The notes under the pieces were generated by a model, which was not told the origin of the DNA, did not search any database, and worked only from the letters and a program-made list of their open reading frames with translations. Below are positions 36,827 through 48,700 of a DNA stretch of 64,000 bases, in pieces. The stretch covers positions 15,733,155-15,797,154 of the forward strand of contig NC_056544.1 of NCBI RefSeq assembly GCF_910596095.1. The letters run 5' to 3'. The stretch's first letter is position 1. Every line of letters begins with the position of its first letter. A program made the position numbers and the translations under genes. This stretch comes from Thunnus maccoyii. Its lineage: Eukaryota; Chordata; Actinopteri; Scombriformes; Scombridae.

Positions 36827-39105
36827 ACACAACCAAGACTTTCAGAGTGACGTTTACTGCCCATCAGACTCTTGGTCTGAGCGACCACGACAATGAAGAG
36901 GGACCTAATTTACACAGAGCATCGTACTGGCTCTTGGCTCTTCTTACAAAAATAATAACTGTCTCTGTCTTGCTGTTTTCATGAGTTTTACATGTTTACA
37001 AAAACTGTGGCTCAAACAGTCAAGACTTTTGTTGAATGTGAATATATGTAGTGGACATTAAATTACACTTTATTTTAATATATTACTTTAAAGCTGCACT
37101 GTGCAGCATTTTATTTTATTTTATTTTATTTTTTTGTGGTGCTTACTGGTGAGTGCCGACTTTCTGTGTTCATTCATTATTGTTTTTGTAGCACTTATCA
37201 ATGTGCAGCACTTAGAGGAAGTGTGGTATGCACTGATTAGGAGATGCAGAGCCCAGCGAGGCAAATACAGTTTGTGCTGATACAACAGGCAGTTGGGTCG
37301 AGGTCAAACAAGCATTAACCAACTGGAGCAGTAACACGCCAGGAAGTGGCTCAGTGGTGTTCTAACTGTTGCGGTTTCTGATTGAATTCAGTATTTTGTG
37401 ACGCGATTTCCTCAGCAACAACAACACTGTGCTACGTCAACATGCAGTGTTAACAGTTTTTTAAAGTTTCAGAAACTCCAGTCGTGCGTACCCATCAAGC
37501 TCTAAATGAACGCACAAGTGCACTTTGTGGGCTGCACTGGAAGAAAAGGAGAAATGAGAATGAGGTTCCTGCACTGTACATTCGCTCCATTTGCCCTAAT
37601 TTATTTCTGGCTGTTGCAAAATGTTCTTTACATTATGAACATGAGGGAAAAAAAAGGAGACGTTGAGAACTTGGAAAAAAAAGGCTGGACAAGGGCTAAA
37701 GCTTTTCACTACCTCCATCCACACCAGCAGTGGAAGAAATACTCAGATCTTTTACTTGAATAGAAGCAGTAATACCACAATGTAAAAATACTCTGTTACA
37801 AGTAAAACTGCATTCTTAAGTAAAAGTATATCAGTATTATCAGCATATACTCACAGTATGAAAATGAAAGTACTCATTATGCATAAATGCACCTTTCACA
37901 GTTTTTTTTTATTATGATATATGTTATTTATTGGATTATTATTGATCCATCAGCAGCTTTTTGTAGCTTCCAAGCTATTTTTTTCTTATATTAAATCATT
38001 TGAGCAGTTTAACCTGTAATAATGAATCATATTTTATAAGCTGATCATATGTTGTTTGACTATCAACTAAAGCTGTCAGATAAATGTGGAGTAAATCTAA
38101 AGTAGCATAAAATGTCAAGTACAAGTATGATAAAATTATACTTCAGTACGTAAATGTTCCAAGTTAGTTTCCACTACTGATGCTACAATGGAGGCAGTGA
38201 AAACATTTGAGTCTGCACTGAGAAGAGACAATCAGGTGCTACACATACTGTAAGCTACATTTACTCACCAGCCGGTCATCTCATATAATATCTGTAAATT
38301 TATGTAATTTAAAATTTAAATCCCTCCCTCGACCATTTTTTTCATCAGTTTCTTGCATTTTTTTCAGTATCAGCTGTGAAACTTCTACTGAAGTGTTCTT
38401 CAGATGCCTTTCACTTAAAAGAAACACTTTATTTAACACATTTCAGTGCTTGTGTGAATGTTTGTAACAGTCACTGACTCTGAGCATATATTTTTTCATA
38501 CAATGTAAGAGTGTCTCTGTATATACTGAACTGTTCGTGTGTTTTTAAGTTATGACAGAAAATCCAGCTTAAAAGACAAGCAGGACCAAGATTACTATTT
38601 ACTGTAAATAAATACTATTTGGAAAATGTGAGTTGTTTAATCAGGATTAGGATCAGTTCCTCTGCCATGATACGTTGTTGTTTATGGTGGGTGATAAATA
38701 TAAAGTGCGGAGAATGTTGATGTTTTAAAAGTGTGTCACATGACACTTGAAATTGTCTGATGTTGCCCCTCATAAATATGGAAAAAGAGCATCCTGTGGA
38801 AGCGACTGAAGCTCATTACCGTTCAGAACAAACGTGTGGTCACTTCAGAAGTTACATTTTAGGGTTATTGCACGGGTATAAAGCAGCTCAGACAGATGTC
38901 AAGTGACTGTGTGGAGACTTTTCCTTCACTTTGAAGCTCTAAGCTCTCGGCGACTTGAACATTTCCTGAATTTTGTCATTTGTCTTTCTGTTATCTGAAC
39001 AGACACTGACAACAATGCACCTTTTTTATTATTATTATTATTATTTTCTTTCTTATTTTTAATGGAGATCAATCTGTTTATGTTTAATAAAAATGTTGCC
39101 TAATT
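36827..39105 (+). other. per2: per2 3' UTR
   Basis: Noncoding, A+T-rich sequence after the stop. The most likely polyadenylation signal is AATAAA at 39086-39091, with an earlier candidate near 38606. The UTR contains a miniature transposon-like repeat at 37727-38181. The end point is inferred from the signal only. Confidence 0.5.
37727..38181. mobile_element. hAT-like miniature element in the per2 3' UTR
   Basis: Terminal inverted repeats are CAGCAGTGGAAG on the left and, on the other strand, CATCAGTAGTGGAAAC at the right. The inside (AAATACTCAGATCTTTTACTT, TACTCTGTTACAAGTAAAA) is characteristic of a very common fish miniature family. A clear target duplication was not found. Confidence 0.65.
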
Positions 39106-41200
39106 TACACTGAAGTTGTCGTATTTTCTGCTTTGCGTCACACAGGGCTTGTTTACACTGTGGCAAGATGCGCATATTAGGTTAAATTGGACAAATACTC
39201 GCAACTGACCAATTAATGAACAATTAATGAGTGTGTGTAAACGACTTACTGTACTTAATACCTGTTTGCAGCAGATGCACGTTTGACAAATGGCAAGGAT
39301 TGATAGAGTGATTTAGGCATGACATTGACAGAAATCGCCTTTTAAAGGGTTCAATTGGAAGAAATACGTATTAAAATCGATATATATTTTTGCTAAAGTG
39401 AATTAGTTGAACTACAGATGAGAGAAAAACTAGTAAAATGTTCTGTTTTCTCTTTTTAGAGTCTGTAGGGTGAATTAAAATCAACCAGGATATAATAGCA
39501 GCTAATATAAATTGAATTTTATATGATAAAAATATTCCTAATGTTAAAAAAACAAGTTATGTATACTTCTCCATCCCGGAGTCATGACATTCACATTCAC
39601 CTTAATGCAAATGTCTGTCTGTCCCTCAATCCAGACAGATCCTGCAGAGCACGGCTCAGGAGGCCTGATCAAAGCGACCCCCTTCCTCCTCCTCCTCCTC
39701 CTCCTCCTCCTCACTGTTCACACCTTCGTACTTCTTTCCAAGTTGAGGATGAGGTGCGAAATTTTACAAACTGCCCTCCTGCAGCGGCCGTTTGCACCTC
39801 TCTGAGGATCCGCAAATCCGGTCTAGTCGGTCGACCACGCAGACACTGTTTTCAAGTTCATCATTATGGATTAAACCTTTTATTTCTTCCTTATTTGTCA
39901 TTCTGTTGCGGTTGAAAGACTTAAAAGGGGATAGTACGTTTGTGTCATTTTAATCTGCAGATGGTGGAAAAAGTAATCAGATTATAGCTCAGTGAAAGTA
40001 CCACCAAGAATTATCAGTATTAAACATACAAGTACTCATTAGCTGATGTAGAATTGCCCTTTTCAAAGCTTTCATATATTATAATAGATTATATGTCATT
40101 TTACTGTTTGTATTAATGCATTAACATGTATGTATTTTAATAGTAACTGGTAGGCAACTAACTAGCTGTGAGATAAATGTAATGAAAAGTACATTTCTTC
40201 TGAATGTAATAGAAAAACTCAAATACTTCAAAACTGTACTTAAATCGGCTACAGTAAGGAAACGCACTGAAAATGTGTGATAGTATGCGGGAGAGATACT
40301 CCAATACTACAATACAAATACAAAATACTACAATACTCCAATAAATAATCCCAGACTCACTGTATTAATCTTTTTTTGTGTGTCATTTCACTACTAATCC
40401 CTCTAAATAAGACTGTTTTGAGACTGTGGACAGTGTAAGAAATGACACTTTGACAGTGGACATCACAGGATCACCAGAGGAGGCGTCTGATTAGAAGAGA
40501 TTAGAGGATTGCTCAGGATGGCTGCCTTTTCTTATGCATTTGTAGTAACAGGAGCTGATGGTGCAGAGGCAGAACAGTGTCTGTGGCTCCCACCAGGACC
40601 TCAGAGGTCATGTCTGAGGATGCAGACTTGTTTGAAAAGCGTCTCAAGTGAATTAGCATGGGACTCTTGACCCCCTTCTGCTGGTATAGGATGGTGTGTA
40701 CAGATTTTACAGGTAAATTTATACATTTTAATATATATGCACTGAACTATTTGGAAAAAGACCAGATTTTTTTTAATTAAAGGCCCATTTATAGTATAAC
40801 ACAATAAAATGAAAAAACTGATAGACCACAGAGCCCTGTTTCATGACTGAGCGGGTTATTTGTTCCCACGTTATTTTAAAACTGTGACATCAAAAAATCC
40901 AAACTCAAGTGAAGTTATAAAACCCATTTGTCGAGTCCTCAACTAGGCCTATATAAGGACTGTGTGGATTACTCATTTCACACCTCACAAATGCCTACGA
41001 TGTGTTGAGGGATCTTGGAGAGAGAGACAGAGAGAGAGAGTGAGTGCACACAAATGGCCCACAATTGCAGAGTAATAACTAATATCTTGAAACAGCCGTG
41101 GGTGGGTGGGTGGTAAGTGGGATCCTTGTGTGTGTGAAATGTAGCTTATTTTTGAAAGAGCTGCTGCACAAAATAGACTTTTTACACAAGTGATTTGTCC
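39106..41200. other. per2-hes6 convergent intergenic region
   Basis: No gene seen. It holds a (CTC)n tract at about 39684-39713 that creates spurious Leu- and Pro-rich frames, a probable diverged miniature repeat at about 39962-40260 of the same style as the one at 37727, and a short GA-rich run near 41020. Confidence 0.55.
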
Positions 41201-41686
41201 AAAAAAAAAAAAAGATTTATTGAAAAGTCTGTGAAGAGTTTAAGCTTGGGCAAATCAGATGAGGTAGCCTACTGTCATTTCACATGTATAAATACAATGT
41301 TAAAGACATCCTAAATAAGAAATAATTTACACACAGCTAACAATGTATTCCTAACGGGACATCTACCTTCTATACATACAGCCTAGTAATATTCAACAGG
41401 TAAATATTTACATATGCACCCCACTGAAGGCAGGCCACCTCCAAATGAAGACCCTACAGGTCACTGACCCATGTAAAACTGATTTAATTACATATTTTAT
41501 TTATTAAATACATTTTAGTTTAATTGTAGTTCCCCAATAATTACACAAAGAGCTTCTCATATGCCTTTCAACAAGTTGTCAGCAGTGTTTTTGTCTTGTA
41601 CTGAGGCCTATGGTACACAACATCCTAGCACAATGCATTAAATCATCTACTGTAGTTTAAAACATGCTTCTTTTTTTTTAAACGAT

Positions 41687-42932
41687 CTACCATGGTCTCC
41701 AAACTGACTTTGGGTATATTAGAGAAGGCAGGCTCAACACATCATGCTGATCAGCCTCCTCTGAAGAAGAAACATGGCTTTGCTCCGAGTCAGTCTCATC
41801 CAGGTCAGAGCAGAGGTCATCGGTGGAGACGGAGGAGGGGGCCGGGGACACCAGGGCCGTGTACATGCTCTCAGGCAGGGACCAAGTGCTGTTGTTGCCG
41901 GGGCTCTCTACCAGCGCGGCGTCCGGCAGCATCATCCGGAGGCGGTCCTCGTCGTTCAGGGGCATGCTCTCCAGGAGGTGGTTCAGCAGCTCAGCGGCGA
42001 TAGTTGGGTCTATTCCCGGGCAGCTGGACACAAAAGTGTGCACGTCATGCATACACTGAATGTAGCCTGCCGCGAAACGCTCACAAGCCTCCCGGTTCAC
42101 AGCGCCCATTTCTAGAGAGAGAAAACATACAACAACCGTTAAAAAAACCGTTATAACAGACAGTCCGTTAAAGTCCAGTGCTCGTTTCTAATTGGCTGAG
42201 CCGCGGTTGAAGATGCACACGCGCACCTGCGGCCGCAGTACAGTTGATTAGAATATTAATGCGCTAACCGTTATAAATTGATTGGTAGGTTAAGTTTAAA
42301 GTACTATATTGTTTGGCGGAAGCATGATATGTAAGTAGGAAGGATAATACACTAGTTTAAGTTTTTCATTTTATGTAAATTTTTAAAAAATATTTATTGA
42401 ACTTATGTTTACTGGCAAATACTTTCAAGTAAATACATGTTATGTGTATGCGTTTACCTTGAGCCCGGTTTTGCAGGATGCTCTCCACCCGTTTCACTGT
42501 CATCTCCAGCACTTCGGCATTCTCCATCTTTGATTGTAACTGCATTGAGTGACAAAAAAGATCAGTTAGCGTTGGCAACAGTAGCTAGCTATTTCAAGAA
42601 TGTTAGTTTAATTAATTGTAGAGAACAACACTACAGACAGCAGGGGCCTAACAGTTTGTGCTTAATATCTTACGTCTGCGTCCGCGATGAGAACTCTGAG
42701 TTCTTGTAAACTTTCATTGATGCGAGCCCTTCTTTTCTTCTCGACCAGAGGTTTCCTCATCTGCCAGAACAGTGAGGACAAAATGGGAGTTACTTAGTCA
42801 GTTTTCAGCTGGTTAAAACAACAATATTGAACAATAAGTACCCACACATGCCGTTACCTTTCTGTCAGATTTGGCTCCATTGCAGTTATCACCTCTATCC
42901 ATTCCGTTTGTGTTGTTACGAATGGGGGCCAT
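41687..42932 (-). CDS. hes6: Hes6-type bHLH-Orange transcription repressor
   Basis: Coding exons, minus strand: 42932-42858, 42760-42674, 42539-42458 and 42111-41687, phases 0, 0 and 1, giving 222 residues. The basic-helix region is RKPLVEKKRRARINESL with the Pro typical of Hes/Her proteins. The loop is short (VLIADADLQSKMENAEVLEM), the hallmark of Hes6. An Orange domain runs about 90-130 (ACERFAAGYIQCMHDVHTF). It ends in WRPW, the Groucho/TLE-recruiting tetrapeptide. In vertebrates Hes6 antagonises Hes1 and acts in neurogenesis and somitogenesis. It lies beside PER2 in mammals as well. The start at 42932 (MAPIRNNTNG) is the only good ATG ahead of the bHLH. Confidence 0.95.
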
Positions 42933-43090
42933 GTTGTGGAAGTTTAACCCAGGCGCTGCCAGAAGCCCTCCGGATCCAAAGAGCCGTTACAGCTTCTCAA
43001 TGGGACAGATGGCCGGGCGAGCCCAGCGGCCAACAAAGCTTGCGGAGAGACTGGGCTCGTTAATGCCGCTTCCAGAGGGCATGTGCTAGG

Positions 43091-43098
43091 TATATATG
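43091..43098 (-). promoter_or_regulatory. hes6: Possible TATA box of hes6
   Basis: On the minus strand the site reads CATATATA, about 160 bp upstream of the start codon, which would place initiation near 43060 and give a 5' UTR of about 130 nt. Context and distance are plausible; no transcript evidence is available. Confidence 0.4.
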
Positions 43099-43439
43099 AC
43101 GGCTCATTTACATATGAATAGGTGAACTGGCTACGAGAGCAAGAAGCATCGGGGGCGTGCAAAGCTCGTACCCGCCGATCATCATCAGTGGTCCTGTTAG
43201 CTTTTGTCCCAACTGAGCCTATATACAAATAAAAACATGAATTGCTGAGATGAATTATACCAAATAGGGGCCCAAATAACGGCTAGCAACTTCTACTGCT
43301 ACAGCTAGAACAAATAAAAAAATCAGTAAATATAAACCATTTATCTAGGTTAAAAATGCATGACAACAAACACCTCTGCTCATAAAAACAAAATATAGTC
43401 TGGGCTTCAGGCTTCTTTGCACTTTTTGTATACTGTTTA

Positions 43440-43582
43440 CAGTTCACAGACACAGTTTCACCACATGTCTGAAGATTGCTGTGTTATTTTGTGTAAGTAC
43501 ATTGAGAGCTACTAAACTGGAGTCAAATTCTTTGTATGCGTAAACATACTTGGCCAATAAAGATGATTTTGATTCTGACATA
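43440..43582 (+). mobile_element. LINE 3' tail fragment
   Basis: The sequence contains ACATTGAGAGCTACTAAACT, GGAGTCAAATTC and ACTTGGCCAATAAAGATGAT followed by TTTGATTCTGA. This is the standard 3' end of an abundant fish LINE family, in plus orientation. No reverse-transcriptase coding sequence remains. Confidence 0.7.
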
Positions 43583-44302
43583 CCTCACCATTTACCTTTT
43601 AATGGTCGTTCTTAAGTATTGCCTTTTAAAGAGTACTATTCACCAAAATAGGCCATATATCTGCTAATTCTCACATTGCATCATTAGTCAGTTTGGCCTA
43701 TTTCATGCTTGATTGTGAGCCATCAGTACACCCATGAGGACTAGGCTAGTGCCCCTCTCATGCTGTAAAAAAAAGAAAAAACTAATGTGAATTGGGAGCT
43801 ATGAGCCATTTGTCAAGTACAGCACTCTCATGTGTAAAGAGTGCGAAAAGCCTGTAGCCTCTAGAGATGAACAAGCAGCTTGAAAGCAGGAAAAGACTCA
43901 ATCCCTATATTTAGAGTATACAAATATATTCCTAGTATAATTTATCAGAGGAGCTTTTGAGAAAATTCGACTGTATCAGCAACTCAAATCTCCTAAAATG
44001 TCCAAATTCAACATAAGAGCTGTGCGTATGTCTGCACAAATGTACATTTCTAGGGGAGATATGTAGTTCAGTACACCACTATTACTTTGACTGGTGTGTG
44101 TTAAAGGTTAGTTTAGTTTTGTTTTAGTAGCCTAGTTTTTTTCTTCACCCTTAAAACCCCACTCTGTAGTGCAATGATTCATTTCAGAAATAAAAGATTT
44201 ACTTTAAGGTCTAATTACATGTTTACAACATACTAAATGTTCAAATTGCATTACGTGACATGAGATACTCATAACAATGCAAACACAATTCACAGTACAC
44301 AG

Positions 44303-45079
44303 CAGGGCTGGGCAATATGGACAAAAGCAAATATGACATTTTTGACCAAATACCTCAATATCGATATTGCGACAATATTGTAGGGATGACTATTGGTGCT
44401 TTCACAAAATATTTACACAATGAGACTTTTGATTAATAATCATCAGTGATGTGGATATAATGACATAGGGGGTAAAGACAATAATAGAGCAGACATTTAC
44501 ATCAGTGAACAGAACTCATGCACAGCCAGTATTTCCAGTCAGGTGCTGGTCGGTCGCAGAAACATCTGAGGTGAAGATCAAAATTAACCACCACACACTG
44601 AAATTACTTTACTGTGACTTTATTAGGAGCGAACAACGCCTGTAGCTTCTTTGGGTTTACTCAGCAAAATTACATGAGTACTCACAGGTGTGATAAATGC
44701 ATCTGCGTCACATGACTAATTATCACAGTCTTCATTTTTTTCAAAGTGTTTTACAGGTGAGTGTTTTTCTAAAAACATGGAATGGCTAATATTACACAGA
44801 GTTACAAGAATTACATCATTTTACATGATGTTAACTTAATTTTAACAACTTAAGAGGATGAGCTAAATTTCGGTCCTACAGTTGTCCCTCTACACCACTA
44901 AATGGGAAGGGTGGCTCATCTCGCCCTAATTTTACATCACTTTACTGTAATGCAGCCTTTAAAGCCAGGAAAAGACAACACTCATGCCGTATCACTATAT
45001 TACGGTATCCAAAATCTGAGACAATGTCTAGTCTCATATCACAATATCGATATAATATCGATATACTGCCCAACAGTCC
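44303..45079. mobile_element. hAT-like nonautonomous element between hes6 and itm2c
   Basis: The ends are CAGGGCTGGGCAATAT and, on the opposite strand, GGACTGTTGGGCAGTAT. Flanks CAGTACACAG (44293-44302) and CAGTACATAG (45080-45089) match at 9 of 10 bases, fitting an 8-bp target duplication. The interior has runs of ATATCGATAT typical of this fish family. No open frame for a transposase. Confidence 0.75.
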
Positions 45080-45169
45080 CAGTACATAGTGTTCTGTATG
45101 CTACATGTCTATATGAAGAGTCCATAAATAAGTTTAAAAAAGGACTATAAAAATAAATGATTATTATTA

Positions 45170-45171
45170 TC

Positions 45172-45199
<28 letters not shown>
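45170..45199. repeat. (AGT)n microsatellite
   Basis: About ten AGT/GTA trinucleotide units follow a short TTA run. Confidence 0.9.
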
Positions 45200-45202
<3 letters not shown>

Positions 45203-45635
45203 AGCTGCTGCTAACTTTATTGCAGTGTAGTCTCTGGCTGAGAGTTTGAAACGTCCCTACATTTCCGGATGATAGTGTTGAGAACAGAAGAGGAGCTGCA
45301 GCTTGAAATAAAACACGGAAACCACTACCATATCTGGCGCTGGCCTTCAGAGTAAAGGCGCGCCATAGTTTAATATTTAAAAAAACTGAATATAAAATGT
45401 GATTCATCCACTTGAAACACATTTAAACATTCAACTATTATTATTTGTACACTGAGACCACATTAACACTGCATAGCGTATCATATCATTTCATATTTAA
45501 GCGTGTTACTCCGGCTCGGACTTTTATTTTGACAGCGGCGAGGCGGCTTTTCCTTCATACCCACACACTGTTTGTTCGTCAGAGGAGACGCTCTTGTGAG
45601 GTCACTGAGCCCCGGGGGCGACACTCAGCCGCCGC

Positions 45636-45642
45636 TATATAA
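45636..45642 (+). promoter_or_regulatory. itm2c: TATA box of itm2c
   Basis: TATATAA lies in a G+C-rich context 81 bp upstream of the start codon, which predicts initiation near 45667 and a 5' UTR of about 55 nt. Well placed and unique in this stretch. Confidence 0.65.
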
Positions 45643-45722
45643 TCTTCCCGGCTCCGGTGGATGAAAGCAGCGCACTAATCAGCTACGAGACAAAGCAAAC
45701 ACACAACTGAACAATCACAAAC

Positions 45723-48700
45723 ATGGTGAAGATCACTTTCCAGCCAGTTTCGGCGCAGAAGCCCGACAAAGAGAGCGATGGAGACAAGATCATTATACCT
45801 CAGGCTCACGTGAGTTTGCACACTTTGTAATCCTTTGTTTCGTGTTGTGGCATTTTGTCTCCTGTAAATACATGTCTCAGTATGGCATAAGTAGCTTATA
45901 CTCTCTCGTGCACAGGTTAAAGCTAACTGGATTATTCTGCTTACTTTTAGCTGTGATATTTGCTCTGTCTATTCATGCATCTTCATGTCACTTGATGGGA
46001 ACTTTTATACGGATAATCCATTATATTTTAATTATGCAAATGTAATGTCTGTACTGTAATTATCTATAACCTTTGTGCAACTGAATGATTTAAAATTACA
46101 CCATATTCTGTAGTTTATTGTCTTGCTTTTGCTGGTGCATTTATAATAAGCCAAATATATGTGAAATATCAAAAAATGTATGTATGTAGTGATGTTATAA
46201 TAACAGGGGAATAGACCCAGCAGTGCAGGCCATCCCTGCCTGGGGATGTTGACATTACGTCACCTTGTTTGGCCAGCTCGAGGACACACTGCAGATGGTT
46301 GTCCAGTGTGTGCCTTCAGCATAATATGACACCATTATGCCCTGGTTTATAGCATGTTAATATTTCCTTTAAAAAATATCTAATTTTATCACTATAGGCG
46401 CTAAAGGTTTGCAAATAGCCTCAGTTTTTTTACAGCCTCTGTCGAGCTGAGAAAACAAGAGCTGTCAGATGCGTCACTGCACCAGTTAGTGACGTCATCA
46501 GGTGTTATACCAGGTGATTCCTGCAGATAGCGCCTGAGAACTCATGAGCCTGTGAGTGAGAGTGTTGTATACACACACCTGGCATGTTCAAGCGGCAGCT
46601 TTATTCTTCTCTCTCAAAATAAGCAGTAAATGAAAAGGCCAGGAGTTGAAATTAGCAAAAACATGAACAAATGCTCCAGTCTTACTATAGTTTTAGATAT
46701 TCCTGTATCCAGCTAATTGGATCTAGAGGAACTTCTCCTTAGATTTAAATCAATTTGAAGATATGCAGGGTTTCAGAAAGGAATTAAACACCTCTTTATG
46801 TTAAAATGGCAGCTGATGCCCTGAAACTTATTTCAGTATGGTTACACCAAGTTGTCAGGCTCCAACTCTAATATAGAGCTCAGTTGGTGTTACAATCCTC
46901 ACAACCAGGGTGCAAAATTAAACTTTTTTGTCCACCAGATCAAATTTTACCAGCCACTCAATAGATTACCATTGGGTGTTTTTTGGCTGGTCAGTGAAGC
47001 AAATCTACCATATTTTACCAGCATTTGGCTGGTGTCTGGTGCTGATTTTTCTGTCCTGCTCACAACAGAGTGAAACTGTTTTTAAAAGTTCATAGACAGG
47101 TAAATTGTGTACTGTATTGTGCTCATGATGTTATCCTGATAGTTTAATTAATCCTTGAATTAGACTGATCACGTTAGCTCTGAGCTGAATCATCAACTGT
47201 TGAGGAAGTCAGACTCATCACAGTGAGCGCAGCTTTCCTTAGCCTCCTTTCTGGAATAATCCCAGGAATAGTTAATAATTAGATATCTGACACACTGTGG
47301 ATGTACGCATGTCTCAGCCTCATCCTTTCTCATCCTTTTTTTGCCAACACACTGTACGCAACAAATCCCACTTGATGACGCATCCATCACCTCTGCAAAC
47401 ACTTTGCTTACCTGATTGTTACGTATAACGCATGATCTCAAAGGCTGCGTGGCTTCTGATTGGCTGACATCGTAGGCAAGGCGTCAGAGCCAATGTGTGT
47501 AGATCTATTAATAAGTCCACCTCTGCTGAGGGACTCCGGCTCCACGCAATTGTTCTCGTTTTGACTCCCACTGAGGGCGCCGGGAAACTAACTGCAAATA
47601 AGGAGCGTGGAAGTAGGCGTCTAAGAATAGACCCAGACGTCCACGTGCCAGCACCATCGTCAGAGCCTGGCACAATCTGTTCTCCTTGCTTCCGTTCTCC
47701 ATAGCAACAGTAGTAGAGAGAGGCAGCAGATTGCTTGATAGACTGTGGGTGGGCGTCTGGCATGCCTCATCCCAGTCCGTCCTACGTCTACCAGATCTCC
47801 TTGCCTGACTAACGACTTGGCAACTGCTTCTTGTCAGAATTAACTCTGCTACAATTTAGTCTTTGTACGAGGAAGCATGTGAGAGGACATTATGTCCACA
47901 GCTGTTCCAATGTGGTACAGAATATAATTAATTTCAAGTTAAGCACTGAGATATTTCCTCAATATTTGTAGCTGCAGAAGTAGTTAAGTCCACACTGTTA
48001 CCAATCGCTTAAAGTACTTCATGAAATATTTTAAATCTAGTACATATTTTATGTGGCTTCACCATCATATCAAATGTTCACACATCCCTTGCATCACTTT
48101 GACTGAAACTAAAACTCTAAGGGTGTGGGCTGTGCTTTTCCACAGATTATGACTTCATACACACAGTGTCAACCCTGATCTGTCCTCTAACCAAACTCTT
48201 CTTCTCTTTACAGGAGCAGCTGGTTCTTCCTGTCAAGTCCAAGAAGCCTTTTCCAACTGGCCTTTGCTGCCTCACCTTTGGCCTGGTGGTCTTCATGTCA
48301 GGACTGGTCCTGGCCTCTATCTATGTCTATCGCTACTACTTCATACCTCAGGTCAGTTGTCTCTACTTTCCTTTAATTGCATTTTACGTCCCGGACCCAA
48401 ATATCACAGAATGTAAAACACTATTAAAAAATGATGATGTGCCACATGCTAATTCAGCTCTGTTGCGTGACATTAGCAGATCCCAGAGGACAGCTTGTTC
48501 CACTGCCGGGTTATCTATGAGGATTCGGTGTACGCTCCTCTAAGGGGCCGACAAGAACTTGAGGAGAATGTCGGTATCTACCTTGACGACAACTATGAAC
48601 AGATCAGCGTACCTGTGCCACATTTTGGAGGTAGCGACCCTGCCGATATCATCCATGATTTTCAGAGGGTAAGTCATCCTTAACTGTAGTTATATCAGTA

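Noticed and set aside
39523..39915. Pro-rich and Leu-rich open frames
   Set aside because: Created by a CTC trinucleotide repeat downstream of per2.
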